In this document: positions 1 through 7,941 of the stretch, in pieces
Layout of the letters: each line of letters opens with the position of its first letter
Numbering within the stretch: the stretch's first letter is position 1
Assembly (NCBI GenBank): GCA_002477825.1
Contig: DLKT01000060.1
Location: 1-64,000, forward strand
Source of the DNA: Caryophanales bacterium UBA7581
GTDB lineage: Bacteria; Bacillota_I; Bacilli_A; RFN20; CAG-826
Direction: 5' to 3'
DNA: 64,000 bases
Translations under genes and position numbers: made by a program
Notes under the pieces: generated by a model
Told to the model about the DNA's origin: nothing
Seen by the model: only the letters and a program-made list of their open reading frames with translations
The model's database searches: none

Positions 1-29
1 TCCAAAAAATTAATGCTAACTAAAAGAAA

Positions 30-54
30 TGAGTAAAATCTCAAATTTTACTCA
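30..54 (-). terminator. Terminator after the endonuclease I gene
   Basis: A 10-bp perfect stem (TGAGTAAAAT, loop CTCAA, ATTTTACTCA) lies just past the stop codon at 67. On the minus strand it is followed by TTTCTTTTAG, and on the plus strand by a T-rich stretch as well, so it could act in both directions. Confidence 0.8.
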
Positions 55-66
55 CTTTTTCCTCAT

Positions 67-2955
67 TTATTGGTAACTTTTTTTCTTAAGAATGTAGGCA
101 TAAATGATAATAGATACCATACCCATTCCAACAATGAATAAAATTATGTAAAGATCTTGATGTTCATTACTGACAAAATTGTAGGATGTTAATTGATTTT
201 GCTTGGCTTTATTTGCAAAGAAATTTAATCGTTCTAAATACGTGGTTCCATCGGTAGAGATAATTGCACTTTCAAAGAAAGCTTTATCTTCATCGGATAA
301 ATTTTGATATCGTGTTAAGAAACCATTCGCTAAAGAATAGTCTGAACAGAAGTCTGCGTCTTGGATATCTTTCATTAATTGACCAACTTCTGTATAGGTC
401 GTTGTTGTCCCCGCTTCAAAGCGATAAAGTTGAATAAGTAGCATAGTTGCTGATGTATTGGAAGTATATGTGGTGAAACGTGGACTTTGCACGTTATATA
501 AAAAACGCCCATTGCCTGAAGTAGCATTTTGAATGGTTGCCTTCGCATCACTATCAATACTGATTGCCCAAGTAGTAGTTCCATTTCCAAAGGCTACTTT
601 TTTATTACCGGTTGCACCTAATAATTCATCATCTGAATTAGAAAGAGTCCATGCTCCGCTTTCTCCACCTAAAGTAAATATGAGTTCCTCACCATTAGCG
701 TCCATCGTTTTTTTGTCTGAAGAGAAAGTCGCATCAACGGAAGAAAGAAATGCACCTGATAAAGAAGACGCTACTTTTCCTTGCGTGTTTTCTGCTAATA
801 CGAGTTTGTCACCTACTTGTAAAGTCGTATCATCTTCTACTAACGTCCAAGCTTCTTCACCTTTTTCGGTTGGAAGTGGCGTAATTTCAAAAGTCTCTTC
901 GCCCGTGGTATCATCTATAACAGAAAGGCCATCAATTTCAATGGTTTTCGTTACATTATCTTCGGTATAAGAACCGGTAACTGAAGTAGATTTTAAAGAT
1001 AAGGAAGACCATTGGACTTCACTTGTAACATCTTTTTTCGTGTCATCACTATAATTCGCATAAATTGTTAATCCTGCTGGATCAAAAGATTCACCATATT
1101 TATAGATTGTTTTAGCTAATGTTCCCTCTTTTGATAAAGAAGTAAATGATACGCTAGGTGTTTCACTCGCTTCTCCACCGACTTCAACATAAGATAAATA
1201 GCAACGTCCACTCGATGAAATAGTTAATGCATCTAATTCACTTCCATCTAAACTCACTTCATGTTCGGTTACTGAAGTACTTGAAGAACAAGTAATCGTT
1301 TGATTGTTGATGGTAATTGTAGCAGCATCGTTTTTATAGGCCGCTAAACCTAATTTTAAAGTCTTGGCTTTTACTTTTCCTAACGAGGATAAATTGATGG
1401 TAAATGAGCCATTTTTACTGCTACTTGAAAGTTTCAAGCCATTTTTTCCCGAATAAACATTGCTTACATCAGCAAAAGAATCAATATATTCTGAGCCACT
1501 AGTTACTTGGTTTGCTATAGATGACGTAGATAGCGCAGAACTTTCATCAGCGCCATTTGATTGAAATTCAATACGGTAGCTTTCTATTGCAGGTGCTTCA
1601 GTGACTTCAATTCCTTCATACAACACATAATTGGTTCCATACCAAATATATACAGAAGTTGTACCAATAGATAAAGTTTGCAACCCAGTAACACCATCTA
1701 AAGTATAACAATCGCTAGGATTCACCACTTCAGAAGTCCCATCATCATAAAGAGCGGTAATGGTTAACCCACTTAAATCAAAAGTATCTCCTTCAACATA
1801 AGTTGTTTTATTAGGTGTTTCTGAAACACTGATAGAGTTTACCTTTTTCACATGAATGGTAATTGTTGCTTTAACCGTTTCATCAAAAGTTGAAGTAGCA
1901 GTAATCACTGTATCACCTGCTGATATTGCCGTCACAACACCTTTACTTGATACGGTAGCGACACTTTCATTACTAGAAGTAAATTTGGCTGAATTAGAAC
2001 TTCCTAAAGGTAAAGAAGTAACTTCAAGTTCCGTTGTTCCACCTTCTCCAATAGATGTTGAACCTGCTTTTAAAGTTAAAGAAGTTGGCGTAGCCTCTTC
2101 CGTATAACTTGAACATACTGCTTGTGTTGTTGTATTGGTATTTCCCCAAATCTTACACGCTAACGAGCGGTCATCAATAAAAGGATTACGATTCCCTTGA
2201 ATATCTTGTGCTGCATCATTTCGCTGTATTTCTGTGCTATCAATCTCATATTCTAAATTCCATTTTAAAAGATCAGATAGTTTTCCCATGGTTTTCTTAC
2301 TAGCAGAATCTGTAGTTGCATCAATTAAAGTTAAACTCGTATCCGCAATCGCGCAATAGAAGATAATACGTGCAGCAATACCACGATATTTTTCTACACC
2401 AAAGCTTTCCATAGCGGGATCCCAGCCCGTGTTATTATTCGTTTTCTTACCTTCTACATAAAACGAGCTTCCTCTAGAACCATTTTCCGTCGTCAATGTT
2501 GGTCGAGGCATATGAATATCATCTTCAACATTTCCGCCGCCACGTGAATTAGGCCATACGTGTTCACGATTGATATTTCCACTAAAACTGCCACTAAACT
2601 TTGCGCTTGAGCCTGAGTAAAAAAGAATTAAATTACTAGAATTACTTGGGTCTCCATCCGTTTTTGGATAATAAGTTCCCATGTTTCTATAGCCAACGGT
2701 TTTTGTTCTTTTACTCGAGTTTAAAGTGTGCAAAGCATTGAGTAAACTAGAACTTGTCGATTCTAAATTCACACTACTATAGTAAGATTGGATGGTTGTG
2801 TCGTCTAAAATTGGGTCTCCTTTAAGTCCAGTTTGTTTTCTAGGTTCTATTTTAGAATGATCTTTACGATACGTATAAGAACTTCCACATAATAGTAAAC
2901 TAGAAACAAGCGCGAAAAATAGGAGTTTCCCCTTTATTTTTGCTTTTCTTTTCAT
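67..2955 (-). CDS. Cell-surface endonuclease I family nuclease with Ig-like domains and C-terminal membrane anchor
   Basis: Secreted His-Me finger nuclease of the endonuclease I (EndA/NucM) type, expected to cut DNA or RNA outside the cell. The motif NREHVWPNSRGGG near residue 130 is the family's active-site signature. An N-terminal signal segment is followed by the nuclease domain (to about residue 285), a Big_2-like Ig domain (SSNESVATVSSKGVVTAISAG), a Big_3-like domain (TYVEGDTFDLSGLTITALYDD), a beta-rich domain, a second Big_3-like domain, and a last membrane helix (LYIILFIVGMGMVSIIIYAYIL) with a KKK tail. Family nucleases are usually 250-300 aa, so most of this 962-aa protein is stalk. 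An in-frame ATG lies at 2970, but the AGGAG at 2961-2965 is correctly spaced only for the ATG at 2955, which I chose. It stands alone between two terminators. Likely roles are nutrient scavenging or clearing extracellular DNA. Confidence 0.88.
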   Translation of the reverse strand: MKRKAKIKGKLLFFALVSSLLLCGSSYTYRKDHSKIEPRKQTGLKGDPILDDTTIQSYYSSVNLESTSSSLLNALHTLNSSKRTKTVGYRNMGTYYPKTDGDPSNSSNLILFYSGSSAKFSGSFSGNINREHVWPNSRGGGNVEDDIHMPRPTLTTENGSRGSSFYVEGKKTNNNTGWDPAMESFGVEKYRGIAARIIFYCAIADTSLTLIDATTDSASKKTMGKLSDLLKWNLEYEIDSTEIQRNDAAQDIQGNRNPFIDDRSLACKIWGNTNTTTQAVCSSYTEEATPTSLTLKAGSTSIGEGGTTELEVTSLPLGSSNSAKFTSSNESVATVSSKGVVTAISAGDTVITATSTFDETVKATITIHVKKVNSISVSETPNKTTYVEGDTFDLSGLTITALYDDGTSEVVNPSDCYTLDGVTGLQTLSIGTTSVYIWYGTNYVLYEGIEVTEAPAIESYRIEFQSNGADESSALSTSSIANQVTSGSEYIDSFADVSNVYSGKNGLKLSSSSKNGSFTINLSSLGKVKAKTLKLGLAAYKNDAATITINNQTITCSSSTSVTEHEVSLDGSELDALTISSSGRCYLSYVEVGGEASETPSVSFTSLSKEGTLAKTIYKYGESFDPAGLTIYANYSDDTKKDVTSEVQWSSLSLKSTSVTGSYTEDNVTKTIEIDGLSVIDDTTGEETFEITPLPTEKGEEAWTLVEDDTTLQVGDKLVLAENTQGKVASSLSGAFLSSVDATFSSDKKTMDANGEELIFTLGGESGAWTLSNSDDELLGATGNKKVAFGNGTTTWAISIDSDAKATIQNATSGNGRFLYNVQSPRFTTYTSNTSATMLLIQLYRFEAGTTTTYTEVGQLMKDIQDADFCSDYSLANGFLTRYQNLSDEDKAFFESAIISTDGTTYLERLNFFANKAKQNQLTSYNFVSNEHQDLYIILFIVGMGMVSIIIYAYILKKKSYQ

Positions 2956-3037
2956 AGTTTTTCTCCTCATATGATGTTGGAATATTGAAAATCTTTTTTA
3001 AATTTTTCTTATTGTAACACAATATAAAAAAGAAAAA

Positions 3038-3070
3038 GTAGACTTTCCCTAAAAATATAGAAAAATCTAC
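3038..3070 (-). terminator. Terminator of the polymerase/YolD pair
   Basis: On the minus strand GTAGATTTT pairs with AAAGTCTAC (one T-G wobble) around a 15-nt loop and is followed by TTTTTCTTTTTT, ending the transcript of the two genes upstream. Confidence 0.75.
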
Positions 3071-3078
3071 CCTCGTAT

Positions 3079-3387
3079 TTATTCAATTTCTTCGATTTTA
3101 AAAATGTCATTAAAATTAATTTTTTCCTTAACAATAACTAAATAACGTTCTTGTTTATCGATTTTAACAACAATACCTTCTTTTTTTAAATATGCTTCAT
3201 TTTGATAATAAATAATTCGAACAATCATCCCTTTTTGAAGATGATTTAGTTGATAAGAAAGCTCTTCTTCTTGATCTGATGATAACTCTTTCTTTTTTAT
3301 TTTTACTTTTTCTCTTTTCCGTAATTCTGCTTCTAAACCTTTTAATGATTGGAAAGGCAAGAATTGTTTAGCTCTTTCATTCACCAT
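3079..3387 (-). CDS. YolD-like protein
   Basis: Small 102-aa protein matching the YolD-like family in length and pattern: an N-terminal RAKQFLPFQSLKGLEAEL segment, a charged helix, then a small beta domain (GMIVRIIYYQNEAYLKKEGIVVKID). The family is genetically tied to Y-family polymerases of the UvrX type and may regulate or accompany them; its biochemical role is not settled. The start overlaps the last 11 nt of the polymerase gene, so the two are translationally coupled. No membrane or signal segment is seen. Confidence 0.8.
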   Translation of the reverse strand: MVNERAKQFLPFQSLKGLEAELRKREKVKIKKKELSSDQEEELSYQLNHLQKGMIVRIIYYQNEAYLKKEGIVVKIDKQERYLVIVKEKINFNDIFKIEEIE

Positions 3388-4639
3388 TATGTCCTCCTAT
3401 TAATTTATTTCTTTTGGGAGTCGTCGCTTTTTCTTCAAGGTTCATTCCTCTTAAAATCGCATTTTTACCGAATCTTTCTTTAATCTCTATAATAGCGAGT
3501 TGTGAACGATGTTCTTTTTCCTCCTCTTCTTCTTCAAATAAATCATATGTTTTATAAGACTCATCGACAACGTGACCAAAACTTATACCAAGTTTACGAA
3601 TTAAAGTATTTTGTAAAACAATCTCATAAAACAATTTCTTATAAGCAGATAAAAGTTTTCGATAAGAGGAAGTAAAACCATCTAAACTACGATGACCTTT
3701 AGAGTAGGGAATCTTTTCATCCGCATACCCAATAGAAAGATGAATTGAATTCGTAACCATATGCTTTTTTACTAGTTCAAGGGTTAAAAGCTCCACCATT
3801 TCTTTCATCGCTAAAAAAGCATCTTCTGTTCGATAATTTTCAAATAATACTTGTCCACTCGATAAAGAGTGATTCTCACGAACATATTGATGAATGTCTT
3901 GAATCGTACAGCTTTCTCTTCCCCAAGCATGGTCAATTAAAAACAAAGCATTAATACCAAATTCTTTATATAATATTTTTTCATCTAAGTGCGCTAAAGC
4001 ATACATATCCGTAACATTATACTTCAATAATCTTTTGGCTATTCCTCTTCCGATATTCCAAAAATCCGTAATAGGCTGATAGTGCCAAAGTGTATCTTTA
4101 AATATTTCCTCATCTAAATAGCCCATATAGTTCATGGAGGTTTTAGCGACAATATCTAAAGCAACTTTTGCTAAAAACATATTCGTTCCAATTCCCGCGG
4201 TAGCGCGAATTCCTTTTTCCTTCCAAATGAGATTCATCAAAAATTCTGCCATTTCCATCGGCGTTTTTTGATAGAGTTGAAGATAAGAAGTAATATCTAA
4301 AAAACATTCATCGATGGAGTATACATGAATGTCTTCTTTGGCAATATATCTTAAATACAGACTATAGATATCCGCACTATATTCAATATATTTTTTCATT
4401 CGTGGTTTTGCGATAAGATAAGAAAGTCCTTGAGGAATTTCAAAAAGTCGGCAACGATTTTTAACGCCTTTCTTTTTTAAACTACTCGAAACCGCTAAAC
4501 AAAGCGCCCCTTTTCCTCTTGTTTCATCCGCAACCACTAAATCGGTGGTTAAAGAATTTAATCCTCTTTCTACACATTCTACCGAAGCATAGAAGGATTT
4601 CAAATCAATACAAAGGAAAATATGTGATTTCTGCATCAT
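3377..4639 (-). CDS. Y-family DNA polymerase (UvrX/ImpB/MucB type)
   Basis: Error-prone translesion polymerase. Asp12 in CIDLKSFYASVE and Asp110-Glu111 in YSIDECFLD are the metal-binding catalytic residues of the Y family, all present. GIGTNMFLAKVALDIVAK is the conserved palm/thumb block, and a little-finger domain follows to residue 420. Pairing with a YolD gene points to the UvrX/UmuC-like branch rather than housekeeping DinB. Start: two ATGs in tandem (4639 and 4636), with AGGAG at 4644-4648. No LexA/DinR box (GAAC-N4-GTTC) was found upstream, so SOS control is not evident. Its own promoter overlaps the end of the lipoprotein gene upstream. Confidence 0.93.
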   Translation of the reverse strand: MMQKSHIFLCIDLKSFYASVECVERGLNSLTTDLVVADETRGKGALCLAVSSSLKKKGVKNRCRLFEIPQGLSYLIAKPRMKKYIEYSADIYSLYLRYIAKEDIHVYSIDECFLDITSYLQLYQKTPMEMAEFLMNLIWKEKGIRATAGIGTNMFLAKVALDIVAKTSMNYMGYLDEEIFKDTLWHYQPITDFWNIGRGIAKRLLKYNVTDMYALAHLDEKILYKEFGINALFLIDHAWGRESCTIQDIHQYVRENHSLSSGQVLFENYRTEDAFLAMKEMVELLTLELVKKHMVTNSIHLSIGYADEKIPYSKGHRSLDGFTSSYRKLLSAYKKLFYEIVLQNTLIRKLGISFGHVVDESYKTYDLFEEEEEEKEHRSQLAIIEIKERFGKNAILRGMNLEEKATTPKRNKLIGGHNGE

Positions 4640-4657
4640 TTTTCTCCTTTCTATTTT

Positions 4658-4687
4658 AGTATAAGTTTTTTATTTTTCTTTATGCAA
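4658..4687 (-). promoter_or_regulatory. Promoter of the polymerase/YolD pair
   Basis: On the minus strand TTGCAT (4682-4687), an 18-nt spacer and TATACT (4658-4663) form a good SigA-type promoter, 19 bp before the polymerase start and overlapping the stop codon of the preceding lipoprotein gene. Confidence 0.6.
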
Positions 4688-5339
4688 TCTTCGTTTTGAC
4701 TTGAAGATAGAATATTTCTAAGTTCATACCTTGTTTTCCACTTGCATAATAAGGCTTTGAAAGATAACGCACTCTTACGCAGTTAAAGTCTTGATTATCT
4801 AAAGTAAACGTCATCTGGTTCGCGTTTTCTTGAGAAGTTGCGTATGGCTTTAAATCAGAAAAATAGCCTAGTTCTGCATCTTCTTTTGTGATTTTATGTG
4901 CATAGGTCTTTGTTTCTTTTACCATATATTCATCATTTTCTTTCAAAAGAAAATCAACCGCAAAAGAAAAAGTTTGATCTATAAATACTTCTCGGTTCTC
5001 TATATTATTAAAACCTGTTGGTTGAAAAATAAGCGTAACTTCTCCTTGATTTATTGATTCAAAAGTTGGCGTTCTTACCATACCAGAACCTGATGCACAA
5101 GTTTCATCTTCAATTAATCGGATACTATTCGTGCCAAATTTAGAATTCCCTGTCATCCATCCACTTTGAAAGAATTCAAAAGAATCATCCTTAGAAGAAA
5201 AACTTTTTTCGACTAACACAGTTTCTTTTTCACTTACTTCACTTGTCGTAATGAGTGAAGTTACTGATGAAGGCGTTTTTGTGCCACAAGAAACCATCAT
5301 GAAACAAAGTAAAAATAAAGGTAAAAATGTTTTTTTCAT
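4680..5339 (-). CDS. Putative lipoprotein of unknown function
   Basis: 219-aa protein starting at the ATG at 5339 with a lipoprotein signal peptide (lipobox MVSC, Cys18), then a Ser/Thr-rich linker and a beta-rich domain (about residues 55-219) ending in a strand pattern like a jelly-roll or galactose-binding fold. I do not recognise a family. The frame is open further upstream to 5387, but the hydrophobic signal begins at 5339. That start shares one base with the phosphatase stop (TAATG), so the two genes are translationally coupled. Confidence 0.65.
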   Translation of the reverse strand: MKKTFLPLFLLCFMMVSCGTKTPSSVTSLITTSEVSEKETVLVEKSFSSKDDSFEFFQSGWMTGNSKFGTNSIRLIEDETCASGSGMVRTPTFESINQGEVTLIFQPTGFNNIENREVFIDQTFSFAVDFLLKENDEYMVKETKTYAHKITKEDAELGYFSDLKPYATSQENANQMTFTLDNQDFNCVRVRYLSKPYYASGKQGMNLEIFYLQVKTKIA

Positions 5340-5809
5340 TATATTTTCTCGCTTTCTTTTAAAATACGGGTAAAGCATTTTAAACAATAATCTTTTAATT
5401 GTAAGACGACTTCATCAAATAACCCGGTATACCATGGATCATCGACTTCTTTTGAAGCATGAACGAAGTCGGATAATAACATTATCTTATGCTTATCATC
5501 TTGAGGAATGACGTAGCGAATTGTCCGTGTATTATAAGTGTCCATCAAAAATATATAGTCATATTCATCATAATCTTTTTGCGTTATCTGTTTCGCATGA
5601 TGAGAAGAAAAAGGAATATGCTGGCGGGTTAATGCCTTTTTCATCGGTGGATAAATATCATTTCCCTCTTCTTCCGTTGTAGTAGCTCTAGAAGAAATTT
5701 GAAATAAAGATTCTTTATTTTTTTCTTTTACAATCGCTTTAAAAATATATTCAGCCGCTACCGAGCGACAAATATTACCATGGCAGACAAACAATATTTT
5801 AATCATCAT
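5339..5809 (-). CDS. Low-molecular-weight protein tyrosine phosphatase
   Basis: 156-aa cytosolic phosphatase. The P-loop VCHGNICRS (nucleophile Cys9, Arg15) is at the N terminus as in all LMW-PTPs, and the general-acid loop is DDPWYTG (Asp123/Asp124). Length and order fit the family, which in Firmicutes removes phosphate from tyrosine (sometimes arginine) in regulatory proteins. No tyrosine kinase lies in the window, so the substrate is unknown. GGAG lies seven bases before the ATG at 5809. The next gene begins on the last base of its stop codon. Confidence 0.92.
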   Translation of the reverse strand: MMIKILFVCHGNICRSVAAEYIFKAIVKEKNKESLFQISSRATTTEEEGNDIYPPMKKALTRQHIPFSSHHAKQITQKDYDEYDYIFLMDTYNTRTIRYVIPQDDKHKIMLLSDFVHASKEVDDPWYTGLFDEVVLQLKDYCLKCFTRILKESEKI

Positions 5810-5827
5810 TCATTTTCTCCACTTCAA

Positions 5828-6649
5828 TTAAAATTCAACTTCCATTCCATCATAAGAAATGAGGAAATGATGTTTAGAGGCTTCTTCTACTAAATCTTCA
5901 TACGTCGATTGCCCGTTATGGGAAAAATGGTTAGAAATACAAATGGTGTTTTCATCCGCCATACCTAATTCTTTTAATTTTTCTACAAGCAAAACATTCG
6001 TTTCTAAGCACATATGATTATGTACCCATCCTTTTTGTAAACCGCCTGTACAATCTAAGGAAAGTAAATCAAACTTTCCAAATTTTTGGAGTTGTTTTAA
6101 ACTTTTTTCACTTAAAAAGCCACTATCATGGCAGTATAACATTTTCTTTTCACCATCAGAAATCGCATAAATAACAGGAGAAGTCATACGTGCATGATCC
6201 GCACGAACCGCCATCACGTCATAACGACCCACTTTAAAAATTTTACCTAATGAAAGAAGATGCACTTCACTTACGGGCTGCATATACCAACGCTCAAATA
6301 CTTTTTTCATCTTTTTATAGCCCGAACGATCGGCATAATAATGGAGTCTCATTTGATAATCATGAGAATAATCCGTTCTTGCCTGTTCCATATCTTCTAC
6401 GTAAAGATGATCAGAATGACTATGCGTAATTAAACAGTTTTGTATTTTCATCCAGTCAAAATTATATTTCATGTAATGTAAACTCGTATCAGGTGGAAAA
6501 TCAATTAATAAATCATCATTCACCAAAGCTTGGGAACGAGAACGTAAATTTCTTCCGCCTAATTCACGGGCTTTTTTACATAATTCACATTGGCAAAACA
6601 AAGATGGAATTCCTTCATAAGCCGCGGTACCTAAATAACGTAGTTTCAT
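5828..6649 (-). CDS. PhnP-like metallo-beta-lactamase fold hydrolase
   Basis: 273-aa hydrolase. THSHSDHL (His76, His78, Asp80, His81) is the di-metal motif of the metallo-beta-lactamase superfamily, and CQCELC (Cys19, 21, 24) matches the extra zinc site of the PhnP branch (phosphoribosyl cyclic phosphodiesterases). Later metal ligands are plausible at RADHARM, YCHDSG and SNHFSH. No phn genes are nearby, so a general cyclic-phosphodiester or nucleic-acid-related role is equally possible. Only 18 nt separate it from the phosphatase gene, so they probably share a transcript. Confidence 0.85.
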   Translation of the reverse strand: MKLRYLGTAAYEGIPSLFCQCELCKKARELGGRNLRSRSQALVNDDLLIDFPPDTSLHYMKYNFDWMKIQNCLITHSHSDHLYVEDMEQARTDYSHDYQMRLHYYADRSGYKKMKKVFERWYMQPVSEVHLLSLGKIFKVGRYDVMAVRADHARMTSPVIYAISDGEKKMLYCHDSGFLSEKSLKQLQKFGKFDLLSLDCTGGLQKGWVHNHMCLETNVLLVEKLKELGMADENTICISNHFSHNGQSTYEDLVEEASKHHFLISYDGMEVEF

Positions 6650-6713
6650 TCTTCGTCACTCTCTCTTTCTTTTTTATTCTATCACGATTTATTTTGGTTC
6701 TCTATATAAAGAA

Positions 6714-6743
6714 AAAAGACGTCCTTTTTTTAGAGCGCCTTTT
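6714..6743 (-). terminator. Terminator after the cytosolic GH43 gene
   Basis: On the minus strand AAAAGGCGCTC pairs with GGACGTCTTTT (two wobbles and one mismatch) around an A-rich loop, followed by further T residues. It ends the 9738-6750 operon. Confidence 0.55.
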
Positions 6744-6749
6744 CAACAG

Positions 6750-7928
6750 TTATTTTAATTTACATTTCATCGGTTCTTTCACTTCAACATTTTCTTTTGA
6801 GTGAATAACGATTTCTGCGACATAGAGAATGCGAGCCTTTTTTACATCATCACGTCCATGGAAGAAATAATACATATGATCACCTTTATGAATAATCGTT
6901 CCATGACCGGTAGAATAAAGATGTTCTTCCTGTTTTTGATGGATAATCGGGTTTCTATCATACTTTTTAAATGGACCTAATGGAGAAGAGGAAAATGCAA
7001 TTCCTACGCCATAAAGCGCATTCTCAAAGCAGTTACATGAATAAGTAATACAATAGGTCTTCTCGTGATTTAATTCTCTTACAAACGTTGTACTACCTTC
7101 GGACCAACGACGATTTCTTAAATGCTTTGTTTCATAATCATCGATATGTCCATTCTCCCAATCTTGTGGTTCTTTTTGATAATTGATGATTTCGACAAAA
7201 CGGTCGCATCTGCGCGTATGATCTTCGTTATAATCAACATAACTTGGGCGAATTGTTGGCATCATTTTAGCTTCTTTATCAAACCACCAATCCGTTTCAA
7301 GTTCCACGGCAAGAATATTACTTTCTTCAATAAACTTCTTTAATTTTTTATCATAAACAACGTTATGATAGCAACATCTAGAATAATATAAATAAATTTT
7401 ATCTTCATCGAAGAATAAGTTCACGTCAATGGAAGAAATATAAGTTCCCTTGGGCGCTTTCTTCAATAAATCTTTGGGATTCTCTGAAGTAAAAACATTA
7501 TCGCAAATTCGATCAACATTACAATAATCCTTATCATATGGGAAATATTCGATAGGGTGATTTGCTAAATTAATGAAGGGTCCTTCTGGAGAAGAAGATA
7601 CCGCTACACCAATTTTTGCACATTCTAAGTAATGAGGTTCTTCAAAGTATTTTTCAACTAACTCATCTTTCACTAATGCACTATAGAATAAGTAGTAGTG
7701 TTGATTATTTGGATTGTAATAACATTCAGGTGCCCAAAACCAATCCTTTCCCCAGTTGTTTTCTTGGTTGGTGTCTAAAGCGTAACCTACATGTTCCCAT
7801 TCAATTAAATCTTTTGATTTATAAATATAGAACTGAAAATTGTTTCCCGTATTGCTCGTTGCATAGCAATAGTAGTATCCGCTTTTTTCATCAAATAAAA
7901 CGTAGGGATCTGCACCTATAACATTCAT
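6750..7928 (-). CDS. Cytosolic glycoside hydrolase family 43
   Basis: 392-aa five-bladed beta-propeller hydrolase without signal peptide, so it acts on imported oligosaccharides. The three GH43 acidic residues are visible: Asp7 in GADPYV (base), an Asp in SSIDVNLFFDEDKIYLYYS (pKa modulator), and a Glu in RWSEGSTTF (acid). Blade motifs FWAPECYYNPNNQHYYLFY and SPEGPF are typical. GH43 members remove alpha-L-arabinofuranosyl or beta-xylosyl groups; the exact bond cannot be read from sequence. It lies 13 nt after the CE6-like lipoprotein gene and is the last gene of that operon. Its ribosome binding site is weak, so coupled translation is likely. Confidence 0.88.
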   Translation of the reverse strand: MNVIGADPYVLFDEKSGYYYCYATSNTGNNFQFYIYKSKDLIEWEHVGYALDTNQENNWGKDWFWAPECYYNPNNQHYYLFYSALVKDELVEKYFEEPHYLECAKIGVAVSSSPEGPFINLANHPIEYFPYDKDYCNVDRICDNVFTSENPKDLLKKAPKGTYISSIDVNLFFDEDKIYLYYSRCCYHNVVYDKKLKKFIEESNILAVELETDWWFDKEAKMMPTIRPSYVDYNEDHTRRCDRFVEIINYQKEPQDWENGHIDDYETKHLRNRRWSEGSTTFVRELNHEKTYCITYSCNCFENALYGVGIAFSSSPLGPFKKYDRNPIIHQKQEEHLYSTGHGTIIHKGDHMYYFFHGRDDVKKARILYVAEIVIHSKENVEVKEPMKCKLK

Positions 7929-7941
7929 AAATAACTCATTT

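Noticed and set aside
533..970. Plus-strand ORFs opposite the Ig-domain genes (also 36645-36971, 1856-2107)
   Set aside because: Antisense shadows of Ser/Thr/Val-rich coding DNA with no ribosome binding site.
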